Shown here in pieces: positions 20,933 to 32,805 of a stretch of 64,000 nt of DNA. The position numbers and the translations under genes are program-made. Positions within the stretch are counted from its first letter, which is position 1, and each line of letters begins with the position of its first letter. Below the pieces are notes generated by a model that saw only the letters and a program-made list of their open reading frames with translations, was not told the origin of the DNA and ran no database searches. The stretch comes from Rutidosis leptorrhynchoides (Eukaryota; Streptophyta; Magnoliopsida; Asterales; Asteraceae). The stretch covers positions 340,757,501 to 340,821,500 of the forward strand of contig NC_092338.1 in the NCBI RefSeq assembly GCF_046630445.1. The letters run 5' to 3'.

Positions 20933-21799
20933 CTACTTTTTCATAAATTCAACTAAACTTTCCTTAGAGATGACAGTAGGTTGGTGTAGTGGGAGGATTA
21001 TATTAAATTCTGAGTTGTTCTGCTGTTTATATTCCCTAAGATTGGTTCTAGTAGCATCGGGACTTTTTGGAATTGGTAAACTTTGAAGAGTGATGGTGAG
21101 ATCTTGCAACCTGGTTTCCAGCATTTGTACCGTATGAGTGAAGACGTCATCCTTCTCAGTAGCTTCATTGTTCCAATCTTCCTGTTGTGCAGCTATTGTG
21201 TCCAAAAGATTCCATCCTTCGTCTTCTGTTCGTGACATAAAATTGCCTTGCGAGGCCATGTCTAGGAGAGACTTATCATCCTTGGTCAAACCATTGTAAA
21301 GCGTGCATATTATGTCTGCCCGACTTAACAAATGATTCGGACATCTTTTAAGCATCACCTTTATTCTATTCCATGCTTGACACAATGACTCGTTTTCTTT
21401 TTGAGAAAAGTTTGTGATGTTATTTCTTAAACAGGTTTGCAGGGAGGGTGGATAAAATTTTTTCAAAAACTTGGCTGCTAGTTCCTCCCATGAATGTATT
21501 GAATTTGGGTTGTCAAACCATGTTAAAGCGCGTGTAGATAGAGAATAATGAAAAAGATGAAGTTTCAAAAGGTTTTTCTCGTTTTCTCCCTTCTTAAAAG
21601 AGTCAACCAGACTGATAAATTTGTTTAAGTGAAAGATGGGATCGTCAGTCGGTAATCCTTGAAATTTACAGATCATACTGACCAACTTGATCATATGTGA
21701 ACTTATTTCAGGAATTCCTTCGGTTCCTAAGGTAATTGGTCCTCCTCTTTCTACTAAGCATGACTTTTGCATAGAAGCAAGGGTATTTTGTTGTTCCAT
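20933..21799 (-). CDS. El2 gag (truncated at C-terminus)
   Basis: A 288-residue open frame starts at 21799. It contains the plant retrotransposon gag core: DPIFHLNKFISLVDSF, LHLFHYSLSTRALTWFD, WEELAAKFLKKFYP, NESLCQAWNRIKVMLKRCPNH and ICTLYNGL. El3 gag has the same series. The nucleocapsid zinc knuckle is missing because the frame ends at 20933. Capsid-forming structural protein is inferred from the family. It is the longest intact piece of El2. Confidence 0.85.
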   Translation of the reverse strand: MEQQNTLASMQKSCLVERGGPITLGTEGIPEISSHMIKLVSMICKFQGLPTDDPIFHLNKFISLVDSFKKGENEKNLLKLHLFHYSLSTRALTWFDNPNSIHSWEELAAKFLKKFYPPSLQTCLRNNITNFSQKENESLCQAWNRIKVMLKRCPNHLLSRADIICTLYNGLTKDDKSLLDMASQGNFMSRTEDEGWNLLDTIAAQQEDWNNEATEKDDVFTHTVQMLETRLQDLTITLQSLPIPKSPDATRTNLREYKQQNNSEFNIILPLHQPTVISKESLVEFMKK

Positions 21800-22128
21800 T
21801 TTTAGATTTTCTATATTTAAAAAAAAAGACTTGAAAAATAACTTTTAGAAAATATTAATTGACTAAAAGGATCGATAATTTAATAAAAACAATTACTCTT
21901 AAAATTCGGTCGCTAACATTATCGGATATTCCAATTGATAGGATTTCTTACATATTACTTTGTATTTAGGTGGCTAGGCAGACTACGGAGAGGAAGGATC
22001 CTTTTGGTTCCAATATAATTGGAGACTGTTCAGAAAATCCAACAACCAAGTCCGTGTATAATTGTCTTTCTTAGACACCACCAAACAATACTTTTGTCTG
22101 TTTAAAACCATTCTCAATCAAAATATTC

Positions 22129-22148
22129 GATCCCCGGCAGCGACGCCA
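22129..22148 (-). promoter_or_regulatory. El2 primer-binding site, Asp-tRNA type
   Basis: The minus strand reads TGGCGTCGCTGCCGGGGATC, close to the Asp-tRNA-complementary site typical of Athila-type elements. It places the 5' LTR to the right of 22149. The same type of site is found in El3 at 54501. Confidence 0.9.
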
Positions 22149-22234
22149 AAAACTCATCTCTACAATGATATGACCAAAATGGACGGTTTTATTTGTGCGG
22201 TATCGTTGAGCCGCAGAGCGTCAGAATCGGCTGA
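22149..22234 (-). mobile_element. El2 5' LTR, inner fragment
   Basis: This short piece lies between the primer site and the inserted solo LTR. The LTR end (CA on the minus strand) is probably near 22169, where the plus strand reads TGATATGACC, but the exact boundary cannot be set without the second LTR. The LTR continues at 25106. Confidence 0.5.
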
Positions 22235-25105
22235 TGTAACAATCCGACTTTTTCCGTTTCCTATCATTACTTGTCCGTTAAGTATTTAACGGTGTTCACT
22301 TAGACTTGTGTGTTTAATAGAATTAAATACATGCTTATTAGAGAGATTCTTGAATTAATAGGATATATTAATTTATGAATTTATTTCGGAAGGTGAAATA
22401 ACTAGAAAACGTTATGATTAAGTTAATCGCCTAGAAAGCTTTTTAGTTTACGGAACTCAGAAAAACGACGAAATAATTATTTCCAATAATTATTAACTTT
22501 AAGAAAAACTAATTTAATTTATTATTTATTTAATGAATTAAATCCGGCGATTTTGTTTCAATGACTAGTTAACGTTCCGGAGACCCGGTACAGTTAACGG
22601 CATGCGAAACGGACCACGCGCATTCAAGTAAATAAGCAAAATGAGCCCAGGACACCCCTTATAGGGCCCCACGACCGAACCCCCATGAACCCCCCTAATT
22701 GGACTATTACTTGAGCTACAAGGTGACTAGTTACTTAAATTAAGGCCCAAAATCTAACTATAAATAGAAGCTTAATCCCATAAACCCTCCCCTTTATTTT
22801 TAATTTTTTGACCGATTATTTGCTCTCCCCTCCCCCCTTTGTGTCGTCGCCCTTCACCACCACAAAACCACCATCAAAGCTTGGAATTTAACAAAGTCTC
22901 GTGCTTTAACGTTGATCCCCTTGTCGTTCTCTACGCGATTGTGTGAAAAATTTGATATTTTAAGGTATAACTAGTAACCCTAATTTATTTAATTCAGTTT
23001 TTTGTTCAATTACATGGTGTAATCAAGTCTAGTGCTCAATTAATGGTGTCTAGTGTTGTTATTTATCGTTTAATTGCGTAATTAACGTTGTATGTACGAA
23101 AAATGAATTTGTTTCTTGTTGATCTGATTTAAATGACATGAGATCTGCTCTAGTAATATGTTTCAAAAGAATGATATCGAAAAGTTATTAATTTTAGACT
23201 CCAATTTTGCGTGATTTCGTTATCGTATGCTTAGGATATGCTTAATCGAAGATTTGACTAGGTTATGTGCATAATCCGAATTTTCTGAGTTTCATGCTTT
23301 GTGTTTTAGCTTATATAAAGTATACAACTGTATTTCTTATGAAAATTTATGCGATTTGGACTTAATATTTGCATCAAAAGGTTATGTAATGCTCCCGTTA
23401 TGTCAAAACGAAGATTTGGTTTTTAAAGTGAGCTGAATCGTTTTTCAAAGTTACATAAATATTGCTAGAGTGAACTAGGAGTTGATTGAGACTTTAATCT
23501 TCTGGAATATGTTAGTGTATATATTACTTGACATGTTTTGTTTGTATGCGAACTTGCGAGAACGTGATTTGCCATGAGATATATGCTTGTCTAAGTGATG
23601 TGTCTAGTTGATGATTAAAAACTGATGAGTCTGTAAAGGTTTGCGAAACTGTACAAATTAGCTAAAGCAATGTTTCTGATTATTTTATCACTAAAACTTT
23701 GAGATGTTTTGAGATGACTCCAATTGGCCGTACGTCAAAATCTATTTTCTATTTTTTTGAAAAATGTTTAAAAACTGACGCGCGGGCAGAAATTGCTGTA
23801 ACGAACTATGAATTGACCCTTTTTGATATTGGACTTTTATTTATCGTATGAGGCTTTGGTCGAACTTTTTGGAATCTATTTTAAGTGTAGTTAATTTCTG
23901 GAGTTTTTCATGATTTAATGATTTATGTGCTATGAGCTATAGTTAGATCTTTCTACGACGTACGAATTTCTAAGGCGTGCTTTAAGGTGCAAAAGTGCAG
24001 TATGCTTAATTATGCCTCGTAAAGTGATACTTGACCTAGATTTAACTTATTGATCATGTTTGTATGACATACTGAGATGTTTGACTTTAGTTTACCACTT
24101 TGACCAAGTTGACTTTTGGTTGACTTTGGTTGACTTTTGTTGACTTGCTTAGATTAGTTGACTTTTACTTATTCGTTGAGTCAGTCTGAGCACTAGGACC
24201 TTGCGCACACTATGGGTTGACATGGTTTGACCTATAAGTGTATACTTAAGATGATTTACTTATTTAGGTTGCGTTGTTCAGTCGAGATTGTTCGACAACC
24301 GTACGTTTTGCTAAGAAATTACAAGTGCTTTTGCTAAGGTGAGTCTACAGTCCCTACTACATTTTATAGGGATGAGATGCATGCTTTTTACAAATGTTTT
24401 ACATTTTAGGCACAAGTAACTTACAAAAAATAGACATATGAGTTCAGATCAAAAACCCCTTAGCTTGATTATATTAGTTACTTTGTAAGCTCGACTTATA
24501 GGGACGGTACCGATAGGTTTAACAAACCTCACCTCAACATAACTGGTGCTTATTTTGTTGTTACTCATATACTTGATCGGTGTAGCGCAATGATAGGGTA
24601 AACTAAAGACGTGTGCTCGGCTCACGCAAAGGTTAAAGCTTTATAATCAAGTGCTCACGATAATGTATACTTTTCCTATGATGTTTTCTAAGAAAATCTT
24701 GTGGCCTAACTTACGAAATGATTTACTAAACCTGTAGTTTCAGTCAACGTTTTTCGTTGACATTTTGCATGTTTCATCTCAGGTACTTAGAGGTAGTGCT
24801 TCCGCTTAACTAAAGTTATGATGATGTTTGCTGCTAGAACTGAACGGCGTCCAGTATATTTATCATTTACATTTCAAGAACAAATATTCGCATTGAAACT
24901 ATTTTCTTTCGAGATGTTTTGGGTTCATATACTTTAGTCATTTATGTCAAACGTTTTCCAGTTACATTTTCTTTAATTAATGACTTTACTTTGATAATTA
25001 ATGCAAATACTTTTCGGAAACGTCTCATATCGAGGGCGTGACCGCTAACTGTGGGACCAGGAGTTAATATTCCGTTAGTGGATTCTGAAGGGGTATTACA
25101 GCTGA
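22230..25105 (+). mobile_element. solo LTR with target-site duplication GCTGA
   Basis: The LTR occupies 22235-25100, starts TGTAACAATCCG and ends GGGTATTACA. GCTGA lies on both sides (22230-22234 and 25101-25105). A TATA-like CTATAAATAGAAG at about 22759 fits plus orientation, and a CT-rich leader follows it. No internal region or second LTR is present, so it is a recombination remnant. The termini resemble chromovirus-type LTRs. It interrupts the El2 LTR. No coding sequence was found in it. Confidence 0.9.
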
Positions 25106-26778
25106 TCAGAGTAGCAAACAGTGGTTTATTATTTATATTGTGAGGGTCCTAAATTTACTTTTACTTTCTAAGATGTAGAAGGTGTAAGTTAACCTAGGGT
25201 CGTGTTTTTGAATGGTTTAACGAATTGAAGATCAAGTGAATAATTGTCTTTGGTTAAATTACATGGGTAAAAATAGTAGTTTGCTTTAAACTAATAGTCC
25301 TAAATGCGGAAAGGTAAATAAAGTGGAAGGATATCCGGAGTATGAAGATCAAGGAAATACTGACCAAGATATTAGTTTGGGTAAGGGAAAGGTAATTATG
25401 TTGATGTTAAAGCTATGATTGGAATGGGGTAGATCTGGTTGGATGAGCCAATTACACATACCTACTTATCTCTAGACACCCAGAGTTCTCGTTGAGTAGT
25501 GAAAAGTATGTCACTTGGTTATATAATTGAAAGGTAACTATACCTCGAAGGTTATCCTCAGTAAAGCACTAGGTTTATCAGTGAGTAGAGTTCTAATCCT
25601 AACCCTCGTTATCAGTTTAGTTAATTGAATAACAACGTGTCGTGTTGATTGAACACTGATCACTAACGGAAGGAGTCCGTCGGGTTAAGTTGACAAAACC
25701 TTAAATGAAAACTAACAACCATTTCATCATACTAATGGGATCAAACCAAATCAAACATTATACAGCATTACAATTGATATACTGAAAGTAAAGCAGATAG
25801 AAACTAGCAGATATCTAAACAGTTGATATGACTTAATCCTAGGGCAACAATCAAACAAGAACATGCAATAGGTTTGGATCATATAGTCAAGGCACTAGCT
25901 AGATCTTAATAGCTCCTAAGAGGTCTCCTTGGAACAGTCAATAGGCATACTAGGTCATTCATGTCTCAATTTCTAAGTTCCGTGTCCTAAAAGCGCATTA
26001 GATGCCTCTCGGGAACTCCGGCCATACCGAGTTCATAGAATCTTCAGATACAATATAACCAGGGATCTTAATCCTATGAAGTAGCTAAGTTCATATAAGT
26101 GGACAAGTCCTGATCACAACCTAGGTTGTTCAATGCTCAAGATGCTAGCATACAAACCTATCAGACTCACAAGTTTAGCATAACAATAGTAACCGTACTA
26201 ATTTAACATAACTACGCTAACCCAAAATTCTATCTTGGCAACATACATATTAATTATGCTAACATGGTAATATCGAAATGCGTTATTAAACATAAAAGGT
26301 AAGAATACATGTTTAATACAAAAGTCAAGCGTTTCTGATAAAAACCTGAAAAGGCTGGAGAAATCTGCCCGAGATCGCAGGGACTCGCTGGGATATCCTC
26401 CGAAAAATAAAAGCTAAACTAGATACTACTAAAAACTAACTAAAAAGCTTGAAAATATAAGACGAATTGCAAATTGAGTGTGTGTTGAAATGGATGAAAA
26501 GAGCCCTTTAAATAGACTTGAATTTTGCCAGTGCCCGTTTGATCAGATCAGCCATTTGCAATGCCCATTTTGTTCTGACCGTGTGGTAGGCCGTTTGCCA
26601 TACAGGCAAGCTATTTGGCAGCCTGTTTGTTCTGGCCATGTGGCAGGCCATTTTCCATACAGGCAAGCTGTTTGGCAGGCCGTTTGTCTTTCCTGGTTAG
26701 CTAAAATCACTAGATCATAACTTGATTTCTTGTCTTTCACTGTTTTCGCTCTACAATCTTCGTTTTAGCTCCTTTTTA
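25106..26778 (-). mobile_element. El2 5' LTR, outer fragment
   Basis: This continues the Athila-type LTR after the solo LTR. On the minus strand it has a TATTTAAAGG-like TATA region (about 26502-26514) with short GCC/GGC-rich repeats just upstream (26525-26695). The LTR start is not reached, because the CACTA terminus begins at 26779 and probably split the LTR. No genes are present. Confidence 0.6.
26525..26695. repeat. GCC/GGC-rich direct and inverted repeats near the El2 TATA region
   Basis: Two diverged units of about 60 bp each contain TTGCCATACAGGCAA or TTTCCATACAGGCAA, GTGTGG or ATGTGG, and TTTGGCAG. Several words are self-complementary, such as TTGCC-ATACA-GGCAA. They lie just upstream of the putative TATA on the minus strand. 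Confidence 0.75.
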
Positions 26779-26792
26779 CACTACAACAAAAG
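26779..26792 (+). repeat. CACTA terminal inverted repeat (left)
   Basis: The sequence CACTACAACAAAAG matches the conserved terminus of plant CACTA elements. The complementary right end (TTGTTGTAGTG) was not found in the window. Confidence 0.8.
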
Positions 26793-28370
26793 TCCACTTA
26801 TAGGACCTTTTTTTCTAGGACCTTTTAAAATTTAGTCCTAAAAGCCACTTAGATAGGACCATACATAATTTAGGTCCCATTATGATGTACGCTTTTAGAG
26901 TTGGGTCCTAAAACACTATTTTGTGGGACACATTATTTTTTTGTGTCCTATTAGCTCATATTTTCATAGGACACTTAGACAGTAGATCCTATTAGAGGAG
27001 TTATAAGACATTAATTTGTTAGGGTCTCATTATGTGTTTATGTAATAAGACACTTGATATGAAGGTCATATGAAATAGGCCGTTAAAGGCCATTTTTTTT
27101 ACGAGAGTCTTATTATACTGTAACATATTAGGATACTTTGAATGTAAGTCCTATAAATGTATGTTATTAGGAAAAATGATTTTTCGGGGTCCTAAATATC
27201 ATAATAGCTAATATGATATAATATGACATTTAAATTGTCAATCATATAAAGAGACTTTATAAGACATTTAAATGTGTTTGTCTCATTATAGTAGATATAA
27301 TAGGAAACTTAAATTCTTCTAGAGGACCAACTAGTTACCTGTGTCATAATTATCATATGATGTCATAGGACACTTTAAATTTGACTTATTAAATGGGACT
27401 TTATAGGACATTTAACGGTTTGGTGTCACATTACGTGTTACTTTATAGGACACCTTATTTAAAAGTCATATTAAATATACTATCATAGGACATTTATTTT
27501 GTCCAAGTCGTATTATATATTTAGCTAATAGGACATGTAATACTTATGTCGTATCATTGATAATTTTTAGGACACTTATAGTGTTTGGGGTCTTAATTAT
27601 CAAGTCATTACATAGGACACTTTTGTGTGACCCATTAAATGGGACTTTATAAGACATTTAAAGGTTTGGTGTCATATTAAGTGTTACTTTATAGGACACT
27701 TTATGTAAAAGTCATATTAAATATACTATCATAGGACATTTATTTGTCCTAGTCGTATTATAACTAATTAGCAAATAGGACATGTAACACTTATGTCGTA
27801 TCATTGTTAATTTTTAGGACACTTTTAATTTTTGAGGTCTTAATTATCATAGGATGTTATAGGACACTTTAAGTATGACTCATTAATGGGACTTTATAAG
27901 ACATTTAACAGTTTGTTGTCACATTACTTGTTAATTTATAGAACACCTTATATGAAAGTCATATTAAATATCCTATCATAGAACATTTATTTGATTTAGT
28001 CGTATTATAACTAATTAGCTAATAGTACATGTAATATTTATGTCTTATCATTGTTAATTTTTAGGACACATTTAGTTTTTAGGGTCTTAATTATCATGTC
28101 ATTACATAGGACACTTTTTTGTTACCTATTAAATGGAACTTTATAAGACAATTAACTGTTTGGTGTCATATTACGTGTTAAATTATAGGACAACTTATAC
28201 AAAAGTCATATTAAATATACAATTATAGGACATTTATTTGTCCTAGTCGTATCATATCCTAAGCTAATATGACATGATATAATTATGTCGTATCATAGTA
28301 GATTTTTCAGACATTTTGAATCTTTAATATGACGCGGGAGGTTTTGATGTCTTAATTATCATGTGTTGAT
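26793..28370. repeat. CACTA subterminal repeats, including ~245-bp tandem units
   Basis: TAGGACA or TAGGACC words recur dozens of times on the plus strand, as expected for transposase-binding subterminal repeats. From about 27403 a unit of about 245 bp, starting GACTTTATAGGACATTTAA, repeats at about 27648, 27892 and 28138. Diverged relatives extend left to about 27249. No coding sequence is present. Confidence 0.8.
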
Positions 28371-29139
28371 TTGAACAAATGGCTAGTGATCAAACACATA
28401 TGTAACAATGATGGATGTGCCTATCGAACCAAGTGTTGATTAGAAGTAACAACGATATGGTCGTAGCCATCGTTTAACAATCGAATACAACAACATGGAA
28501 ACTAATGCATAGTAAAGCAGTTTTAGGTTTACAAGTTATACAAACATATAGGAAACCTAAAATAAACTAAATAGAAATGGGCTTCTGTGGGTAAAGCATT
28601 ACAAAATATCCAAAACCGAAAGTCAAATTGAAACAGTACAAATTTCCATCTCCTGTTAAATCACACAAATATCCCACATTTTTTACCTTAAACCGCCTTA
28701 CTAGTTCGTAATGAGTAAAACCTGTGTAATTGAATATAATACGCCGTTAATTCACCATTTAATCTATATAGGAGGGACAGTTTTGACATCATATTAAAAC
28801 CTGTGTAACTGAAATTTATACAACTTGTCAGTTGTATAAAACAAGACCCAGATTTCAAGTCAGATTACATCATAATACATCATGTATTATATTGTTCAGA
28901 TACAAAACAAGATCAACAGCATATAATACAGAATAGTGATCAAAAAATCCAAAACATACTACTTCCAAAGTATTGTACTAGTTATCAAACATACATGATT
29001 ATTAAACATAACAAACAAAGTACATAACCCAAAATAAACATAGTTTGATCTGCAACAATAGAACACAAATCTAAATGAAAGGAGTTGATTGCAACCCACT
29101 CTATTACCTGAAGACGACCCACTATTAGAACCTTAAGTT
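28371..29139. other. stretch without recognised features
   Basis: This AT-rich DNA lies between the subterminal repeats and the left ATHILA ORF-1-like pseudogene. It may include the 3' untranslated part of that gene. Nothing else was seen. Confidence 0.5.
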
Positions 29140-31413
29140 TCAACAATTTGACGAAAAACGAGTAGCAGATTTTTTTGTGAATCCACGGGCAGATTGACCA
29201 ACAGCATGACCAGATGAAGGACCGGGTCCACGAACAGAGGAAGGACCGGGAGCAAAAGAACGACCTAGTTTTTGTAGACCAAAACGTAACGCCTTATTCG
29301 TCCAATCTAAATCATTTTCCAAACCACTGAATCGGGGATCTTGGATAGCTTGACTGTTGACATTAGGTATTTCTTTCCCTGCATCACTTTTTTTAGCACC
29401 AGAACAGTTTTTGTTTTCAATTATCTCTAGATTTACTAAATGTGCTTCATCAAAATATGTCGTAGTTGCCAACTCTGTCAAAGAAAGTAAATCACTCTCA
29501 GTAGTATCCCCTAAACCTAGAGCAAACTAGGTTATATAGGCCCCACCACAAATAGCAGCATTATGTTTCTTCCCCGAGCTCTTATATAAATACCGAGCTA
29601 AACACTTAGCCAAATTACACGGTGTATTATGAACAATATAATACATATACAGCAAGTCAGATCGTGTAACGTTGTAAGTGCAGGTAGTACGTTTATTTAT
29701 CGTTTCAGAAATTGCTCGATGCAGTATCTTATAACATGGTTGAGTGATCAATGTGGATGACAGTGATGTTTGGAACCCCCCGTTCCAAAAGTGGTCCAAA
29801 AATCACGTGCTTCAACACCAAACGGCCAACTAGTCATACCAGTAATAAAATCCTGACTATCGACTTCATCAGTGGTATATAACTTCATAGCCATCACAAA
29901 TTCAGAAAACGACAGTTCATAATCTTTACCTAGTAGTGAGAACTTCATAGCTGATCTCAAAGTCACACTATCAACATACTTGTTGAACCGATAAGTACTA
30001 AAGAATTCATAAACGAGTTCTTTGTAAACCGGTTGTGTGATGTTGAATAACCTCTTCCAAGCGAGAGTCAACCATTTTTCGAACTGAGTATGTACATTGA
30101 GTTTTTCAAGTGTTGGCTAATGTAAGGTACGTGGCCCAATGATCTTATTCTTCCACATAAGCTCCTCTATCATTGTGGCAGGCTTTATATGAGGTGGCAT
30201 TAATGAAACCTTTGATGTTTGCTTCTGTTTCTTATGTGTCGAGGTTTTGAGAGAATCTGAACCACATGCTTCATTGGTCCCATTGGTTTTTTGATTTCGT
30301 GTTGTTTGGCGTGTTATACGGGTAGCCACAATGTTTACTTTTGCCATTCTCTTTCTTTTTGTCATTTTCTGCAAAGAAGCAATAAAAACATTAGCACAAC
30401 ATATATGGTGATTTAAGGTCAGTAAAAAAATAAAGATAAATTACAAATTTAAAAAAAATAATCACAAAGAGTTAGAACATATATATGGATTCAGTATTTT
30501 ACAGAGCCGAGTATTATGATAGTTAATACAGTTTAGAATAATTTAGTCCGATTATGGAACCATATAAGTAGCTTTAAATATATTACCTTTTTAGGAACTT
30601 CAGCATTTGTATCATCTTCTTCGGAATGAGGCACATACTCTTCGTCTGAATTGGTAGATTCCACTGGTTTATCAACCCGTGCCATACCGAACATCCGGCT
30701 AAGACGTTTCAAGCCTAACTTGTTTCGTTTTTGTGCATTCTCTGCTATCCTCACTCTTCGTTTAGCTTCATAATCAGGCTCCAGTCTCGTGGAGCTGAGA
30801 CTGGAGTTGTATTTATCTTTTATTCATATTACCTAGAAATAATTAAGTAACAGTACTACTCAACAACTATATATACAAAATCTGTTCATATTTTATAAAT
30901 AAAGTAATAATATTATCTAGTAATTACCGGGTTAGTAAGTTTAGTCCTTGGATTATCATCATCGTCAAAGACAGAATCAGAATCAAAATCATGAAGCATA
31001 TACTCAGTACTGGTAGTATCCACACCCTTCTTTTTCAATTTATTTGGTTTATCACTCGCTGTCATAGTCACCGTGTCTCTATGTTCATAAGCAACCAAAG
31101 CATTGATGGGTGTTTTGTTTTTTAACGGAGTAGTCTTATTGTTGTGCACTTTCTGCATAAAAATATAAGAACTTGAAATAATTAATTGATGTAATTAACA
31201 TTATATTGTTCATCTACTAATAAATCAGTAATATTTTCAAGTCATAATCAAAATTTAGCAATACAAGGATCACAATAGTTTCTAATGGCCATAATTAATA
31301 CATGAAACTTGAACTATTATAAGTATTTATCATTACCTTTTGAGAATCCCAGTAGATTTACAAGCTTGCATAATTCTCGAGGATTTATGTTGTGGGGTTC
31401 TATTATCTGCCAT
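29140..31413 (-). pseudogene. ATHILA ORF-1-like protein gene, left copy, without protease domain
   Basis: A multi-exon minus-strand gene starts at the ATG at 31413, with a first exon to 31337 and a GTAATG donor. Later exons lie at about 31145-30930, 30790-30587 and 30365 downwards. The second and third are basic and acidic, with an N-terminal motif PDYEAKRRVRIAENAQK. The main domain (30117 to 29530) has VYKELVYEFFSTYRFNKYV, YELSFSEFVMAMKLYT, CYKILHRAISETINKR and CGGAYIT, which resembles the ATHILA ORF-1 family. It is broken by TAG at 30117-30119 (Trp in the sister copy), a frameshift near 29770 and TAG at 29527-29529. It ends at 29140 without acidic or protease parts. Exon 1 to 2 phase is uncertain. 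Confidence 0.7.
30779..30806. repeat. short inverted repeat in the left pseudogene
   Basis: CTCCAGTCTC, eight bases, then GAGACTGGAG: a perfect 10-bp inverted repeat next to the start of the third exon. Role unknown. Confidence 0.9.
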
Positions 31414-31845
31414 TGCTTGAATCGAATTCAAATAATAACAAATTAATCAGCAAGTTATCTGACAAATTATAAACTTGTGTTAATTATTTTTAACACAATC
31501 AAGTAAAATTATAAATGTCCAGTTTCTCAATTTAACCTACAATCGGATCCAAATTATAAATGTCTAGTTTCTCAATTTAACCTACAATTAAGCCCTAAAC
31601 ATTTATCTACTCTAACAAAGCATTCATGCATAATCGTACCAGCAAAAAGTGGTTGAATAAACACAAACTATAAACGAAAGTTAATATGGTTAGAAATCAA
31701 GCTTACCTATTCTTGATTATGGATTAAGATGATGCGAAATTCTTCCGCTATAAGAATAGGGTTTTTGATAGAAGTCGATGTTCATGAGAAAATAGAATGG
31801 GATGCGAGAAAATAGATTGGGGGTTTTGTTACAGTTATTATTATT
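31414..31845 (-). promoter_or_regulatory. 5' untranslated region with intron and upstream region of the left copy
   Basis: This stretch lines up with 35570-36110 upstream of the right copy, including TCTCAATTTAACCT, GCATAATCGTACCA and GTGGTTGAATA. On the minus strand GTAAGC after AATAG (about 31706) looks like the donor of a 5' untranslated intron. The two loci are therefore duplicates including their leader. Confidence 0.55.
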
Positions 31846-32105
<260 letters not shown>

Positions 32106-32805
32106 GATGATGATGATAAAATAATACAAAATAAAACTTTACTCAATATATGGGACGGTTTTAAATTTATTTTCCAGTTTCGAATTCCGGGACGATTTTA
32201 GATACAAACCCGATTACCCGACTCATATACACGAAGAAACCCGAATTCATATACCCGCCTTTTGTTAATTAAAATTTCAATAATATAGATATAAATAGGA
32301 CCAGTTAAACTTTAAGCAAATATATTTTAACAAGAATATGACTAGTAATATGATTCATCTAGCTATTTCATTTCTAAATTCAAAAAACTTCACACTCTAG
32401 CGTTAAAAACTAATTAGTAGAAATTCAACTAGCTATTTTACACTATTAACTTATATTATACAATGGACTGATTCATAACAACATATAATATTAGAGGTTG
32501 ATCATATAAGCATATCAACCATAAATCTAACAATTTACTTTACAATCCAGTAGTAGAACAATAGTAAAAATTGTAAACTAACAATCATGCCATATACAAA
32601 AAGATACTAGTTCCTTTCCATAACTTATAATAATAATGCCATGTCATGCAATACATTAAACATAACACTAAACATAGATGTTTTAAGAGAAACTAGTTCC
32701 ATCCAAAATAAACAAGTTTAATCTACAAAGAAACGATCACAAATCAAACGAAACTAGTAATATCGAAAAATGAACAACGTCATATGCTTGGAATCTGCAT
32801 ATCTA

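Noticed and set aside
26543..26740. Overlapping ORFs on both strands in a GC-richer patch
   Set aside because: They are explained by direct and inverted repeats beside the El2 LTR promoter, with no domain.
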